Origin: Magicicada septendecula
Taxonomy: Eukaryota > Arthropoda > Insecta > Hemiptera > Cicadidae
Direction of reading: 5' to 3'
Assembly: GCA_034769895.1 (NCBI GenBank)
Contig: CM068368.1
Location: 338,605,076-338,669,075, forward strand
DNA: 64,000 nucleotides
Below are positions 47,565 through 58,313 of the stretch, one piece after another. The first letter of the stretch is position 1; the number at the start of each line of letters is the position of its first letter. Both the position numbers and the translations under genes were made by a program. Below the pieces are notes generated by a model. It ran no database searches. It had not been told where the DNA came from and saw nothing but the letters and a program-made list of their open reading frames with translations.

Positions 47565-49040
47565 CTTTTTTTTTGCGGGGGAGGAAAAATGCATTATGCA
47601 CCATCAGGAGACACCTGACTGGTCTCCCGGTGTGTGGGACTCGTACCCACCAAAAAACCTCCACTTTACAGGCAGAGAACCCCCCCCCCTGGAACAACTA
47701 TTCGTATGGCTTCAGGGTGGCACCTCGTATTGCGCCTACTAGGCTCCTACAACTTTATCTATATCATCGACCTGTGAGAGGGTTCAGTTCAGGCTTCTTC
47801 TGCACTAGGACCATCCTCACGAAGGTCACAACCATGTCCCAGTTCTCTTTCCTGTTGAGCATGACGCCTATGATGTTATCAGGCGTCATGGGGCCAATCT
47901 CCGATTCCAGTCCTCGCCTCTCCAGCACCCACCGTTGACACTCGAAGAAAGTGTGATGAGCGTCATCAGAGTCTGAGTCGCCATACACGCACGACGGATC
48001 CTCCATCTTACCCATCCTTCGCAGGTATGCACAGAAATAACCATGCCCTGTCAGGAATTGAGTAAGGTAATAATCTACCTCGCCGTGCGTTCTGTCCACC
48101 CATTCAAGGAGGTTCCCAATCAACGTCGCCGTCCAACTAGCTCGACTCTCCTGCTCCCATCGTAGTTGCCAGCTCCGCATGGAGTGTGCCTTGGCCACTG
48201 TTCTTGCTTATACAAACCCCAAGTCTTCCTTGTTTTTGTAGACCCTCCTCCTCTCCTCAGCCATCAGATCTATTGGCATTACTCCAGCGACGAGCAACAC
48301 TGCTGGTTCCGACACCGTTCAGCAACGACCTTAGCGGCTTTCTCCGAGGAACATCGAATTTGTTCCCAGTAGGAAAGCTTAGTATCCAGGTGCACCCCTA
48401 GATACTTCACCGCTGGCTTTGATGTTATCGCCTTTTCCCCCACCACGAACTGTGTGATTGTGGGTATACGTCGTCGAGTGAGCAGCACAATCTCTGTCTT
48501 CTCCGTCGCAAGGCTCAGACCGTGTTCTACCATCCAGATGCGGACCCTGCGCATGACCTCGTTCAGCATGCGCTGCGCTTCCTCTGCGTCTCTCGCGATG
48601 ATCACGGCAACCACGTCATCAGCATATGCTACCAGAAAGGTGTCATCTGGCATCTCCATCCGGAGGATTTCATCATAGAAGGCATTCTACAGGTCGGGGC
48701 CCAAGATAGAGCCCTGAGCTACGCCTCCTGTTATTTCTCTGCTGCGTGGCCCATCTGCTGTGTCGTACCGGAGCTCCCTGTCCCTCAGGTAACTTCGTAT
48801 TATCCGGAGCAGGTAGTCCGGCGCTTGAAAGACGTCCTCCAAAGCCACTAGCAAGTCTGTCCACCTGGCCGAATTAAAGGCGTTACGTACGTTCAGTGTA
48901 GCGAGTAGCACCGTCCTTCTGGAGAAGTGATTACCCCGCTGGGCCACCTGCACGGCATTCAAGATCTCCTGCATGGCTCCAATGGTGGATCTGGCCGTTC
49001 TGAACCCGTACTGCCTCGCTGACAGATCTCCCGCATCCCG
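47565..49040 (-). mobile_element. R1-like non-LTR retrotransposon, 5'-truncated
   Basis: The 13-bp sequence TCATTTTAAGGTT lies directly outside both ends (47552-47564 and 49041-49053). At the 3' end, on the minus strand, the element finishes in a run of nine A before the duplication. Both are hallmarks of target-primed insertion. The 5' end is cut inside the reverse transcriptase. Confidence 0.9.
47764..49030 (-). pseudogene. R1-like reverse transcriptase with internal deletion
   Basis: From the 5' end: YGFRTARSTIGAMQEILNAV and TLNVRNAFNSARW, then GGVAQGSILGPDL (template-binding), then in another frame FLVAYADDVVAVI (active site) and VKYLGVHLDTKLSYWEQ. Near 48300 the sequence jumps to PAVLLVAGVMPIDLMAEERR in a different frame, so roughly 130 residues usual between these segments are missing. 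After one more stop comes FLTGHGYFCAYLRRMGK with a C-x-H-x-C zinc motif (CVYGDSDSDDAHHTFFECQRW), the typical C-terminus of R1-clade ORF2. Frameshifts, stop and deletion make it inactive. Confidence 0.88.
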
Positions 49041-49800
49041 TCATTTTAAGGTTAAAACCCACACATTTGAAAATATTAAAATTGTGAAGTAACCATAACA
49101 AGCGGATCAGTTACTCTGATCTAAATGAAGTATTTATTGTTATATAGTGTATCTAGTGTAATATACGTCCCCCATACATTTTTAATGGTACAGTACTTAT
49201 ATAGGTCGTCGCTAGCTGTGTCTGTAGTTTTCTAGCTGTGTCGCTAGCTAGACGGTAGTGGAAAGTTCCAATCCACTACCTCGAAAAGAACGTTCACTGA
49301 GGGGTCAGTTTGGAGGATAGTGCCGAATTACCTCGAGGGAGGCATGTCGGAACACATTCACAATACATTTTATATCGTCAAGTAGGAGACATAGTTTTCA
49401 TCTTTTCCAGTTTTAGATTACATTTGCCGACTTTTATGCTTGAATTCTTGTAATTCTTATATGATAGAGTTGGTAGAAATCGTGTACAACTATAAGATGT
49501 CTCTACTTTTGGGCGTGTGTCATAGCGAGTGAAACATGAAGATATATTAAGATAAAATTTAAAGAAAAGACTGAGAAGGAGAATAACAGAGAAAGACTGA
49601 TAATAGAAATAGCGTTAAAGTGGTAAACAGAGTGAAACTGAGAAAGAAGTGGAGGTAATTTGCAAGAGAGAAAGACAGAAACAGGGATGAAAGAGCGGAA
49701 GAAAAACTTGAGACTTGTAATGAAGTTGGAATTCAGACAGATGTCTGAGAAAAATATGATATACATAGAAAGTCGTAAAAAAGAGAGACAATGAGAAGAG

Positions 49801-49934
<134 letters not shown>

Positions 49935-50989
49935 GACAGAGGTAGACAGACAGACCTAGGGGGAAGGGGAAGAAGTAGAGTGGAATACAGACAGAAAAAG
50001 TGTGTGAAATAGGAGGAGAGAGAGAGCGCCCGAAAGAGATAAAAAAGTACAGAGAGGGGACTACTATACGTGATCAGATTGCACAGCAAGATACAGTTCT
50101 GGCTTTACCGCGTAATCCTCTGCATATTTACTTTACTACCGTCTCTGTCTTTATTCCTCCATCAGTTTCTTCGTTCTAGTTCTTAACACTCAATGTGTCG
50201 ACGGGTTTGAACAATCAGCTATTACACATAGTCGTTACATGCGAATCTTCATTAAGTGGCGATAAGTACACAAACAACCCTCATAACCAACCCTCAAATT
50301 TGGTTTAATAAATTCTGCAAATTGCACAATAGAATTTTTTTCCAACCCAATTGCATCCATGCATTATAATAATAAAAATAAACTATGTATACACGTTCAT
50401 TTTTTTATTACTTACATTTTTAAAGTCGAATATAATTCCTGTGATGTCAGGCTACATACTATAATGACTGCTTTTTTGTGCAGTATTTAGTCAGATATTT
50501 GGTCTCAAATAAGTGTGACATTTGAATTTTTTAACATACAAGCATTGTCGGGAAAATTATAAAATTTTCAATAAAGTCGAATATAATTTCTGTGATGATA
50601 CATACTATAATGACTGCTTTTGTGTGCATTTGTTGAAAGTTGAGTTTCAAACATACTTCTTAACTTACAGGGGCCTTTCATATGGTATCCGGTTCATGTA
50701 TAGTTTCGACATCGTAGTAGAACGTGTACCGGATCATAAATTAAAACATTTTTAACACTAAGCCAATTGTATGTAATTATCAAAATCTGTAACGCGTTTT
50801 AAAAATTCTTTTGTAATATTGTTCTTGAACTATATGTAAAAAAGAGATAGAAACAAGAATATAAATGGTAAAAACGCGACTAAATCATTACTTGATGTGA
50901 TGCAGAATAAAATTATTTTCTAAGAAGTGAAAAAGAGTATCATATATTACTATAGTATAAGAGAAACGTGTAAGGTAACAGATATTAAT

Positions 50990-51128
50990 CCTTGGATTGC
51001 GGAAAGAAGAAGGATGTGTAATGAACACATATCAAGAATTGATGACACAAGCCTAGTGAAAAAGGCAAGAGATAACCAACCAAACACCAAGAGGAGCATT
51101 GGTCGGCCAAGGAAGAGGTGGAGTGACA
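50990..51128 (+). pseudogene. C-terminal relic of an endonuclease-reverse transcriptase
   Basis: The plus strand encodes WIAERRRMCNEHISRIDD and TKRSIGRPRKRWSD. The combination of a tryptophan-rich HI-x-R-hydrophobic-D motif and GRP-x-x-RW is very common near the end of retroelement ORFs annotated as endonuclease-reverse transcriptase in insects. There is no catalytic part in this copy. Confidence 0.55.
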
Positions 51129-51311
51129 GCAAATGTAGGACCGTTGTTATAGGAGAGGACAGAGTACTAACAAGGAAGTTGAAGAAGAAAGAGGATATAT
51201 TAATGTATGAACAACAACTATGCGAGTTAGAAAGTTTAAATGCACTGACTACACCTGTAAACTGAAGAATTAATCTGAAATTTTATAATGAGATAAATCA
51301 AAAATACTTAC

Positions 51312-51863
51312 TGGAAGCTTCTCTGTCACCACATTGAACATTAAATGGGTAATCACAATATCCCACTTCGCCAAACTGTAATCCCGCCGGACATTCTTGT
51401 TCTACTACGACATCATCCCAACAGTTGACGAATGTATTGCAGTAACCGCTGGGAAACTGTCCCCTAGGTGCTTTGCAGTATTTAGCCAGCGGATGGTTTG
51501 AAGGAGGCGATGGTGCAGCCGGTTGTAACTCGTTGGATGTCATCTCGGCAACTGGGAAAGGTGGATTTACAACTTGTGGTGCTGGCTCGGGGGGAAGCGA
51601 CGGAGTCGGTGGGACAGAAGGTTCTGCTGGACTGTTGCCAGCTTCCCCTGGAGGAGACGGCGCCACTATAGTGGGAGTCGGAGGCACAGTTTCCTGGTCC
51701 TGGCGGAAAGAATTTACATTATAATATCCAGACTGCGGTGCTTGCACCCAGTAGTTCCCTTGGGCTCTTGGAAAATTCTTTGTCATGTCATGTTGACTAG
51801 TCTGAGGAACCACCATAGCAAACTGCCAGTTCGGTAGCCGGCTGGGGTAGCTCTGTGCAGCAG
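51312..51863 (-). CDS. CBM14 gene, exon a: mature N-terminus and first chitin-binding domain
   Basis: Acceptor TTTCAG at 51864 opens the exon in phase 1, and the first residues AAAQSYPSRL look like the end of a signal peptide and the start of a mature secreted protein. About 90 residues of aromatic then proline-rich sequence (VPPTPTIVAPSPPGEAG) precede a full CBM14 domain: KYCKAPRGQFPSGYC then cysteines at spacings 5, 9, 11 and 7, with CPAGLQFGEVGYCDYPFNVQC-like ordering and a CGDR just after it, as in domain 1 of obstructor proteins. The donor GTAAGT follows in phase 1. The whole readable protein is about 400 residues with three CBM14 domains. It should be secreted and bind chitin in cuticle or gut matrix. 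The long Pro-rich linkers differ from the compact CPAP3 proteins. Exon 1 was not found. Confidence 0.93.
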
Positions 51864-51966
51864 CTGAAACATAATACATTACGATCTATTAAATAGTTAA
51901 TAACGATAAACCTTAATAAACTAAGTTTAAAACTTATTTGATAAAACGTGTAGATACAACATCATG

Positions 51967-52083
51967 AAACAGCTACATGGTTGGTGGCTCAGAGGTAACC
52001 TGTCCAAACAGCTACCTGATCGGCGGCTCAGAGGTAACCTGCCCAAACAGCTACATGATTGGCGGTTCAGAGGTAACCTGCCC
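51967..52083. repeat. Three tandem 39-bp units
   Basis: Three contiguous 39-bp copies beginning AAACAGCTAC and containing CAGAGGTAACCTG, differing at a handful of positions. It lies about 100 bp upstream of exon a, inside the intron. Because 39 is a multiple of three it yields a repeating LGRLPLNRQSCSC-like peptide on the minus strand, but there is no other sign of coding. Confidence 0.95.
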
Positions 52084-52619
52084 AAATTTGTCTCCAGCTT
52101 TCTGACGGGTAGGACTTCCCGTGTTCGGGTCATTCTGTACTTTCCCAGCACAAAGCTTATACTGTGAAGCAGGAATGACGTCGTTACATCTTCGACGCCA
52201 ATTACTGTTGCTGAGAAATGTGGCTAAAATCTAGCACAACACTAGAGAGCCACATAAACCACGTGCTGATTGCGAACAACAGACTTACGAGAGTATACAA
52301 CCTCCGTTGTACGTTTGTCAACCAGCGGGCATCCATGCTCTCGAAATAGTCCGGCGCTACAACATGCAGGTGCCTTTGATCCAAGCGCACGTTGTGTGCG
52401 AGGTGCCTCTCTGGCTACTTCGCAAACCAAATTACCAGCTGGATGTCGCCAATAGAAGGAGAAAATTGTACCACCGAAATTAACTGAAATTCCTTCTAGA
52501 TCTGTCCTTGAAGATTAGGTCGAAGAACGTAGCATTTTGTACGCTGATGGCTAGAAGACGGGGGGCGGAGTGAGTAGTATCTAACACCGAGGTGAGAGAA
52601 AATTGGTTTTCTGTTTTCT

Positions 52620-53240
52620 AACTGCTAAAATTTTGATTCTCTGAGTGATCTAACTGCTTGGACAATTCGGGTACAACAGATAGTGCATTCCTTTATTAAA
52701 TCAGATAATGCACTATGCCATGCCTTAGACGACCTTGCTTCATCTTTACTTTTGTTTGGTGTCCAGGTTAAATAGGTATTGAAGGTAGTGAAACAACTGA
52801 TGCAGTAGTGAGACACGCTGCAGACAACACACAAGCCTACTACCTGACGACGCAAAAGTAGCAGCCACAACCACCATTATTAATTCGTGGCAGCATATTT
52901 GGAATGGATGGCAGAGTAAACTTTCTGCCATGAAGCAGAGCGTCCCTAAATGGCAAATGGTAGGGGATCGCAGTCGTCATGAACAAGTTTGTATCAGAAG
53001 ATTGCGAATTGGGTGCACTAACTTGACATCTTCTTAGCTCCTACAAGACAAGAACCGTCTGCATTTGTGGCGGAGGACAAAAGTTGAAACATATAATTGA
53101 AGACTGTAGCGCTCTTGCAGAACTCAGGCAAAGATACAGAGTAAAAGGTAACTCGAAATAAGACATCGGAAATGAAGAGTTAGCGATTGACAGGACTCTG
53201 TCTTTCCTGAAAACAACAAGTTTACTGTATCGCTTCTGAC
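52620..53240 (+). pseudogene. RNase H and C-terminus of a non-LTR retrotransposon
   Basis: Scattered over plus-strand frames are GIEGSETTDAVVRHAADN (the end of a retroelement RNase H domain), WQHIWNGWQSKL, RRLRIGCTNLTSS, and TVCICGGGQKLKHIIEDC followed by ALAELRQRY. This is the order found at the end of Jockey- and I-like ORF2 proteins: RNase H, a tryptophan-rich linker, an arginine-leucine-arginine-x-glycine motif and a cysteine-histidine motif. Multiple stops and frame changes show an old, dead copy. The upstream reverse transcriptase is not visible. Confidence 0.7.
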
Positions 53241-55212
53241 AAAATTGCTTTGCGTCTAAGTGTGTACAAATTTCCACATTCACTGAGTAACTAGAATTAG
53301 GCGAGAACCGAACATATAGTTGAGCAACCGTCCTGGACGAGGTCGTTGAGTTAAAGGCCATAGTTGCCAACCCCTCAAAAAATAAAAAAAACTTTTTAAA
53401 GAAAATGAATGCTAATAACATAAACGTTCTATAATTACAGACCTATTAATGTGAATATTTTAAGTTGTATGTAATTTTATATCAGTAGGTTTTTAAACTA
53501 TATCTGTTAACTGCTAACGTAAAAATTTATGGTTTAATCAACAAAGAATGTATAAACAAGACCCTTATAAAATGATTTTCCATGATGAAACAATATTTAT
53601 TAAGAGTGCAAGCAATTCGTTTTGGTTGGGTTCGGCTATTTTCGCTACTCACTCTTGTATTGCTGAAAGTTTTAATCGAACGCCCAATCGACAATCGGGT
53701 CCAAACTTTACGATACGGAAATTAAAATATGACAATATCGCTGATTTATGTTGTTGCATCCTGCACTAATTAAGAAGTCAATGAACGAACCGCCAGTCCG
53801 TTGAGACTCAGTTTTGGCAAGCTCTACGAGTGTGGAATTTATTTTGAATTAAATTAACTTATCTTAGATCAATTTTTATGCGTCCGCGCTGGCGCGCGCA
53901 CGGACGCACACACACACACACACACACACATACACATAAATGCATATGTGTGTAAGGTATGCTAAATTATGAAGTCGATTAAAAAGTTTCTTGTCAAGAT
54001 GTAGAGCAAGATTATGTTTTCGCGTCACGAGATTAGGACCGATCAGATGGGTATATTTTGCAAATGGACGGATGTCTTCACTTCTGCTAGTCATCTTGTC
54101 ATACCTAATAATTTTTTGAAATTTTTACATTCTTATCTCCTTTTCTACATGCTATGCATTAATTAAAACACATAGATGTAACCTGATTAAGTGAAAATAA
54201 CGGTACTTTTTATGCGACTAAGTGAAACGTAACGCTGTCAGGCTCAGTCCATGTTAAGCCCAGAATACAAGTCTCAGCGAAAAATACTTGTTCGCTGTTA
54301 CTTGTTCTAGAAAGAAAATTTTCTATATTTGTAGAAAGCTTTTACTAAATCCTATCTAGTGGGCTAATTTCAACCACGATATATCAGAGTATATGTGAAA
54401 TACTAATTACACTTGCCTCCTGAATAATTGTGACTTGCTTTTTATAGAACTTATTAGTGTTAGAATTCACGATTTCCTTAAGAGATAGGCATGGGATTAG
54501 AGGCCTGATAACGACTGACTAACCAGACGATTACAAGAAATCCGAAATTACGGATTGCAGGCTGCCTAGTTCAACAATACCATTAGTTTGATAGAATATT
54601 GATTTGCGGATTATTTAACTAACTTGGCCTTTTATAAATGGGATAGGCTTTTCATGCGGATTGCAGTTTTTGATGCCATTCAAGTAGTTTAGGAAAGACG
54701 GGAGACAAGTGATAAATATTTTTATTAAAAAGAGGAATGTAAACAGATTTCGCAGTTTGAGTGCACATGTGATAGTAAACAGAATAGTTGCGACGGAAGA
54801 CGTTAGCAGAAAATACAGCTGAAATTTGTTTAAGATCGTGGCAGTTCCAGAGCTTTTACAGAGTATAATCTTGGGTAGATTTAAATAAGTATCAATCCTA
54901 AGATACATTTTTTGAGGGATTTAAGGTATGGTTTGGGTGGTTTCTCAAGACAAACGATCTTTATTGTCCTTGATAAAAAACAATACAAAGCGGTAGAAAC
55001 TTTATGGTTTGAAAAATTTAATGTAGTTTATTTTAAATTACGTAGGTAATCATGAATTTGGAAGGCAGCGGAAATGTTGCAAAGCAATGATTTATGAGAC
55101 CAAAACAAATGTTTTAGCAGTTTATTATTTAACGTTTGAAGTATGACTGTTGTCATCAGGCAACAAGAATGTCAGGGAGAATACAGAAAAGTACGGGTTT
55201 GAATCCCGATGA
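53241..55212. other. AT-rich upstream sequence of the CBM14 gene
   Basis: No supported gene. A (CA)n run lies at 53907-53930. A sequence like a tRNA B box, GGTTTGAATCC, at about 55196 lacks a matching A box or clover-leaf. Confidence 0.5.
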
Positions 55213-55216
55213 CCAT

Positions 55217-58200
55217 TGTAACGATACTGTTACAATTATATAATTGTTTATATTTAAAAATTTATGTTTGTGTAAAAAAAATTTTGTTGTTTATAATTTT
55301 TTGTATTATTTATAATTAATTAAAATCAATTAATTAATTATGTTCTGTGGTGTTCCGAAACGTTCGTTAATTGTTTTAATGACTTTTCTGTATTTTTAAA
55401 TTCTCTCGCCACTTGATAGGATTGTCTCCAATAACAATCGATTTGTGTATTTTTCTTATTTGGAGGTTATCTTCCTTCAAGGTGGTGAAATTCTGGTAGT
55501 TAACTCTATTAAATTTACTTATTGTGTTAATTATATTTTAGGAATGAAAAACTGTTCAATTAAGAAATATATAAGAGATTTTATTAACAATTAATTACCT
55601 TTCGACTCTTTATCGATATGTCAATCGATTCTCAGGGGATCGTTAAATCGTACAATTATTTATATAAGGATTCTTTTAGCAGTTATTTTAGGTAAAGTCA
55701 GAGAAATAAGGGCAAAGTTTATAAAGTATAACATTACAAATATATCACCTTAAAGATTAAAATACAGATATAATAGTTAATATATAATGGCAAGTGAGCA
55801 GTTTTCAAACCATTCAGTTGGGAAGGCTGTGTTGCGTTGTATTGTGGGTAATCAATGATGGCTGCTTTTCGTGTATAGTTGGAAGACGGTCTCACCTCGC
55901 TGATTCAAAGTTCAATAAAAGATGTTTTCCCTCTGAATTTTCGTCCTTGTGGCTCCAATTCTTCCTTCTTGTGTTGGTGGAGAGTCTCTGGTTCAGTTTT
56001 AGTGTTGTACTTTGAAAAATAGTGTAGTAGTAAGTATATCTCACTTTTGTCTGTTAGGCTGATATTTGCACTTTTGTGTGATGAAGTGTTTTTACTGTAT
56101 TAATTGTTTAAATGTTATTTTCACTGGTGTTCCGTTCTGTGTAGTATTAATTTAGTGTCTGTAGGTATTTATTTCACTTGGTCTCCGTTTAAAAATGTGT
56201 TTTTACCGAAACTCTCGATTTTCACTTTAGGCTTAGAAAACGTTCGCCATTACTGTATTAGCAACTAGGTTAAGGTTTACAAATTACTCGGATCGAGTGT
56301 ATCATTCAACGTTCAATAATCAACTAATTTACTTCCTCCGTCTTCGGCTAAAGTCTTAGCCAAACCAATCTTATTCAATACATTGTTCCAAATTTATTTG
56401 CATCCTGTGCATGTAAGAAAGTTACATTATATAACTGATTATATTTTTGTTATTCTTCAAATTTATTAACTAGTAAATACTTAATCTTCTTCTTCAGTTC
56501 ATTCTGCGTAATTTGATACCAAATAATACCGTTTTATTAAGTTTTTGATCTAAAATGGTATTTTTTACTTCATTTTGTAATGGTAATTTTTTAAAAGCAC
56601 TTCCTGTCCTTGTTTTCCAAATGAAGCCATATTATAAGTTATATTAATGATTACATTAAATTTCAGATTGTAATAAAAGGTTTATCTTCCCTTAATTTCT
56701 TGCAATTAGATTAATCGGTTATGTTTTAAAATACTATTCAGTAATATATGACTCCCCTCTCTAAATTTTGAGTTTTTACATTTCCATTTTTAACAATAAT
56801 TCTGGGTATAATTTTACAAAATCTTCCTTACTTACATTTCCAATTACATGACTTTATTACTGATTTACCTTATGTAAATTCCTTCAGTTTAATTGTATTT
56901 CTATACTTATTTAATCAAATTTGATGCTGTTTAGTTTTTAACATTTGGCCTAGATTTCTAACAGTTTTTACATACAAAGTTTTTTAAATAATACATATTG
57001 ATTTATACCCTCTCTGACTTTCATTGCTATTGTGACATAAATTAACATTTTCTTATTGTAAACAAAATAACAATTAGTATATGGTTCATACTATTAATAC
57101 ATAACATATAAATCACATTAACATTTGTCTTTCCAAATCAGACATTTTATACTTATTGATTAATAAAAATACATAAGAAATATTATAAATAATGAATGTT
57201 AGATTCTGACATGTTTAAACTTAATTATTTCTAATACCTTATTCTATATAAACAAACATAATTATCCCAATCTTATACTATATTTCTTATACTAGGTTTG
57301 ATTATCAGTTTTCATCTGTTTTTTGGTTTTTTGGGGTAATGATACCTTGTCACTTCACTTTTATTATGGCCTGCTCTTGTTTTATATTTGTCATTCTAAT
57401 GAATGTTATCTAAAAAGAGTGGCAGTTATAAAAAAAACACATGTATTATCGGTCATGATAATACTTTATTTACATTATTCATGAACACAAATTAAATCAC
57501 TTTAAAGTTGTAATATTTCATCATCTACTCAGTTTGTGAACTTCAATATTAAAACATAAGGTTTATTTTCTATAACACTAAAACTTGCACTGTTTCTCTT
57601 TTTATTCCTTGATTTTAATTCTAAATAGTTATATAGTTCTACTAGAATCAAGAAATCTATTTATAGAGTATAATGAAGGTTTGTTTTTTGGTGTTATATT
57701 ATTATTTCACATTGGTTCACTTTCAATTCTTACTCTATACACTTTTTGGCTTACATCTATTGTACATGTGGTTTTAACATTTTATATCTTGTTATACTTT
57801 TATTTATTATTATTATATTTATTTTGGGGTTTGGGTTTTTTTATTTTTTTATATAAGAGCACTCCTTCTTCTTGTGGATGCTGTCTTGTTCTTGTTTGTT
57901 CATTGATCCCTTCTGTTCTTCTTGTTTCTTATAAAATTATTTCCTTTATCTTCTTGTGGATGCTGTCAGGTTTTGTGTTTCTTCCTTACCTACTCTTCTT
58001 GTTTCTTGCAACATATTTTCTTTTCTTGTTGTGGGTTTAGTCATTTTCTGGGTTTCTTCCTTACCTACTCCTATCCTACCTGGGTATTACCTTTTTTCTC
58101 ATTTTTAGTTTTTAAATTGGTTTTGATGATTCATCACTCCTTGTAACATTTATTTTACATGAACTTTTATTTTAATCAATGATTGTATTCCACGGTGGTT

Positions 58201-58309
58201 CTTAATTAATTCTTTATATTATTTTGCTTTCTCGGATTTAACAATGTTATTATTTTATTTTTATGATCATTTTACCATTCATTTTTATGGGCTTATCTGT
58301 CATGCTACA
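55217..58309. repeat. Solo LTR related to the gypsy element
   Basis: The 3093-bp AT-rich unit begins TGTAACGATACTG and ends TGTCATGCTACA. The gypsy LTRs at 8392 and 17944 begin TGTAACGATAATA and end TGTCATGTTACA. CCAT occurs directly outside both ends (55213-55216 and 58310-58313), a 4-bp target duplication like that of the full element. There is no internal coding region, so this is best read as a solo LTR left by recombination between two LTRs. The body is diverged from the other LTRs by eye, so it is an older or sister family. Confidence 0.72.
57864..58075. repeat. Short tandem repeats inside the solo LTR
   Basis: Three degenerate copies with CTTCTTGTGGATGCTGTC at about 57867 and 57950, and a more diverged copy at about 58020, also sharing GGTTTCTTCCTTACCTACTC-like sequence. 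Confidence 0.65.
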
Positions 58310-58313
58310 CCAT

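Noticed and set aside
55190..55212. tRNA-like B box GGTTTGAATCC
   Set aside because: No A box at the right distance and no clover-leaf could be drawn, so I do not call a tRNA or SINE.
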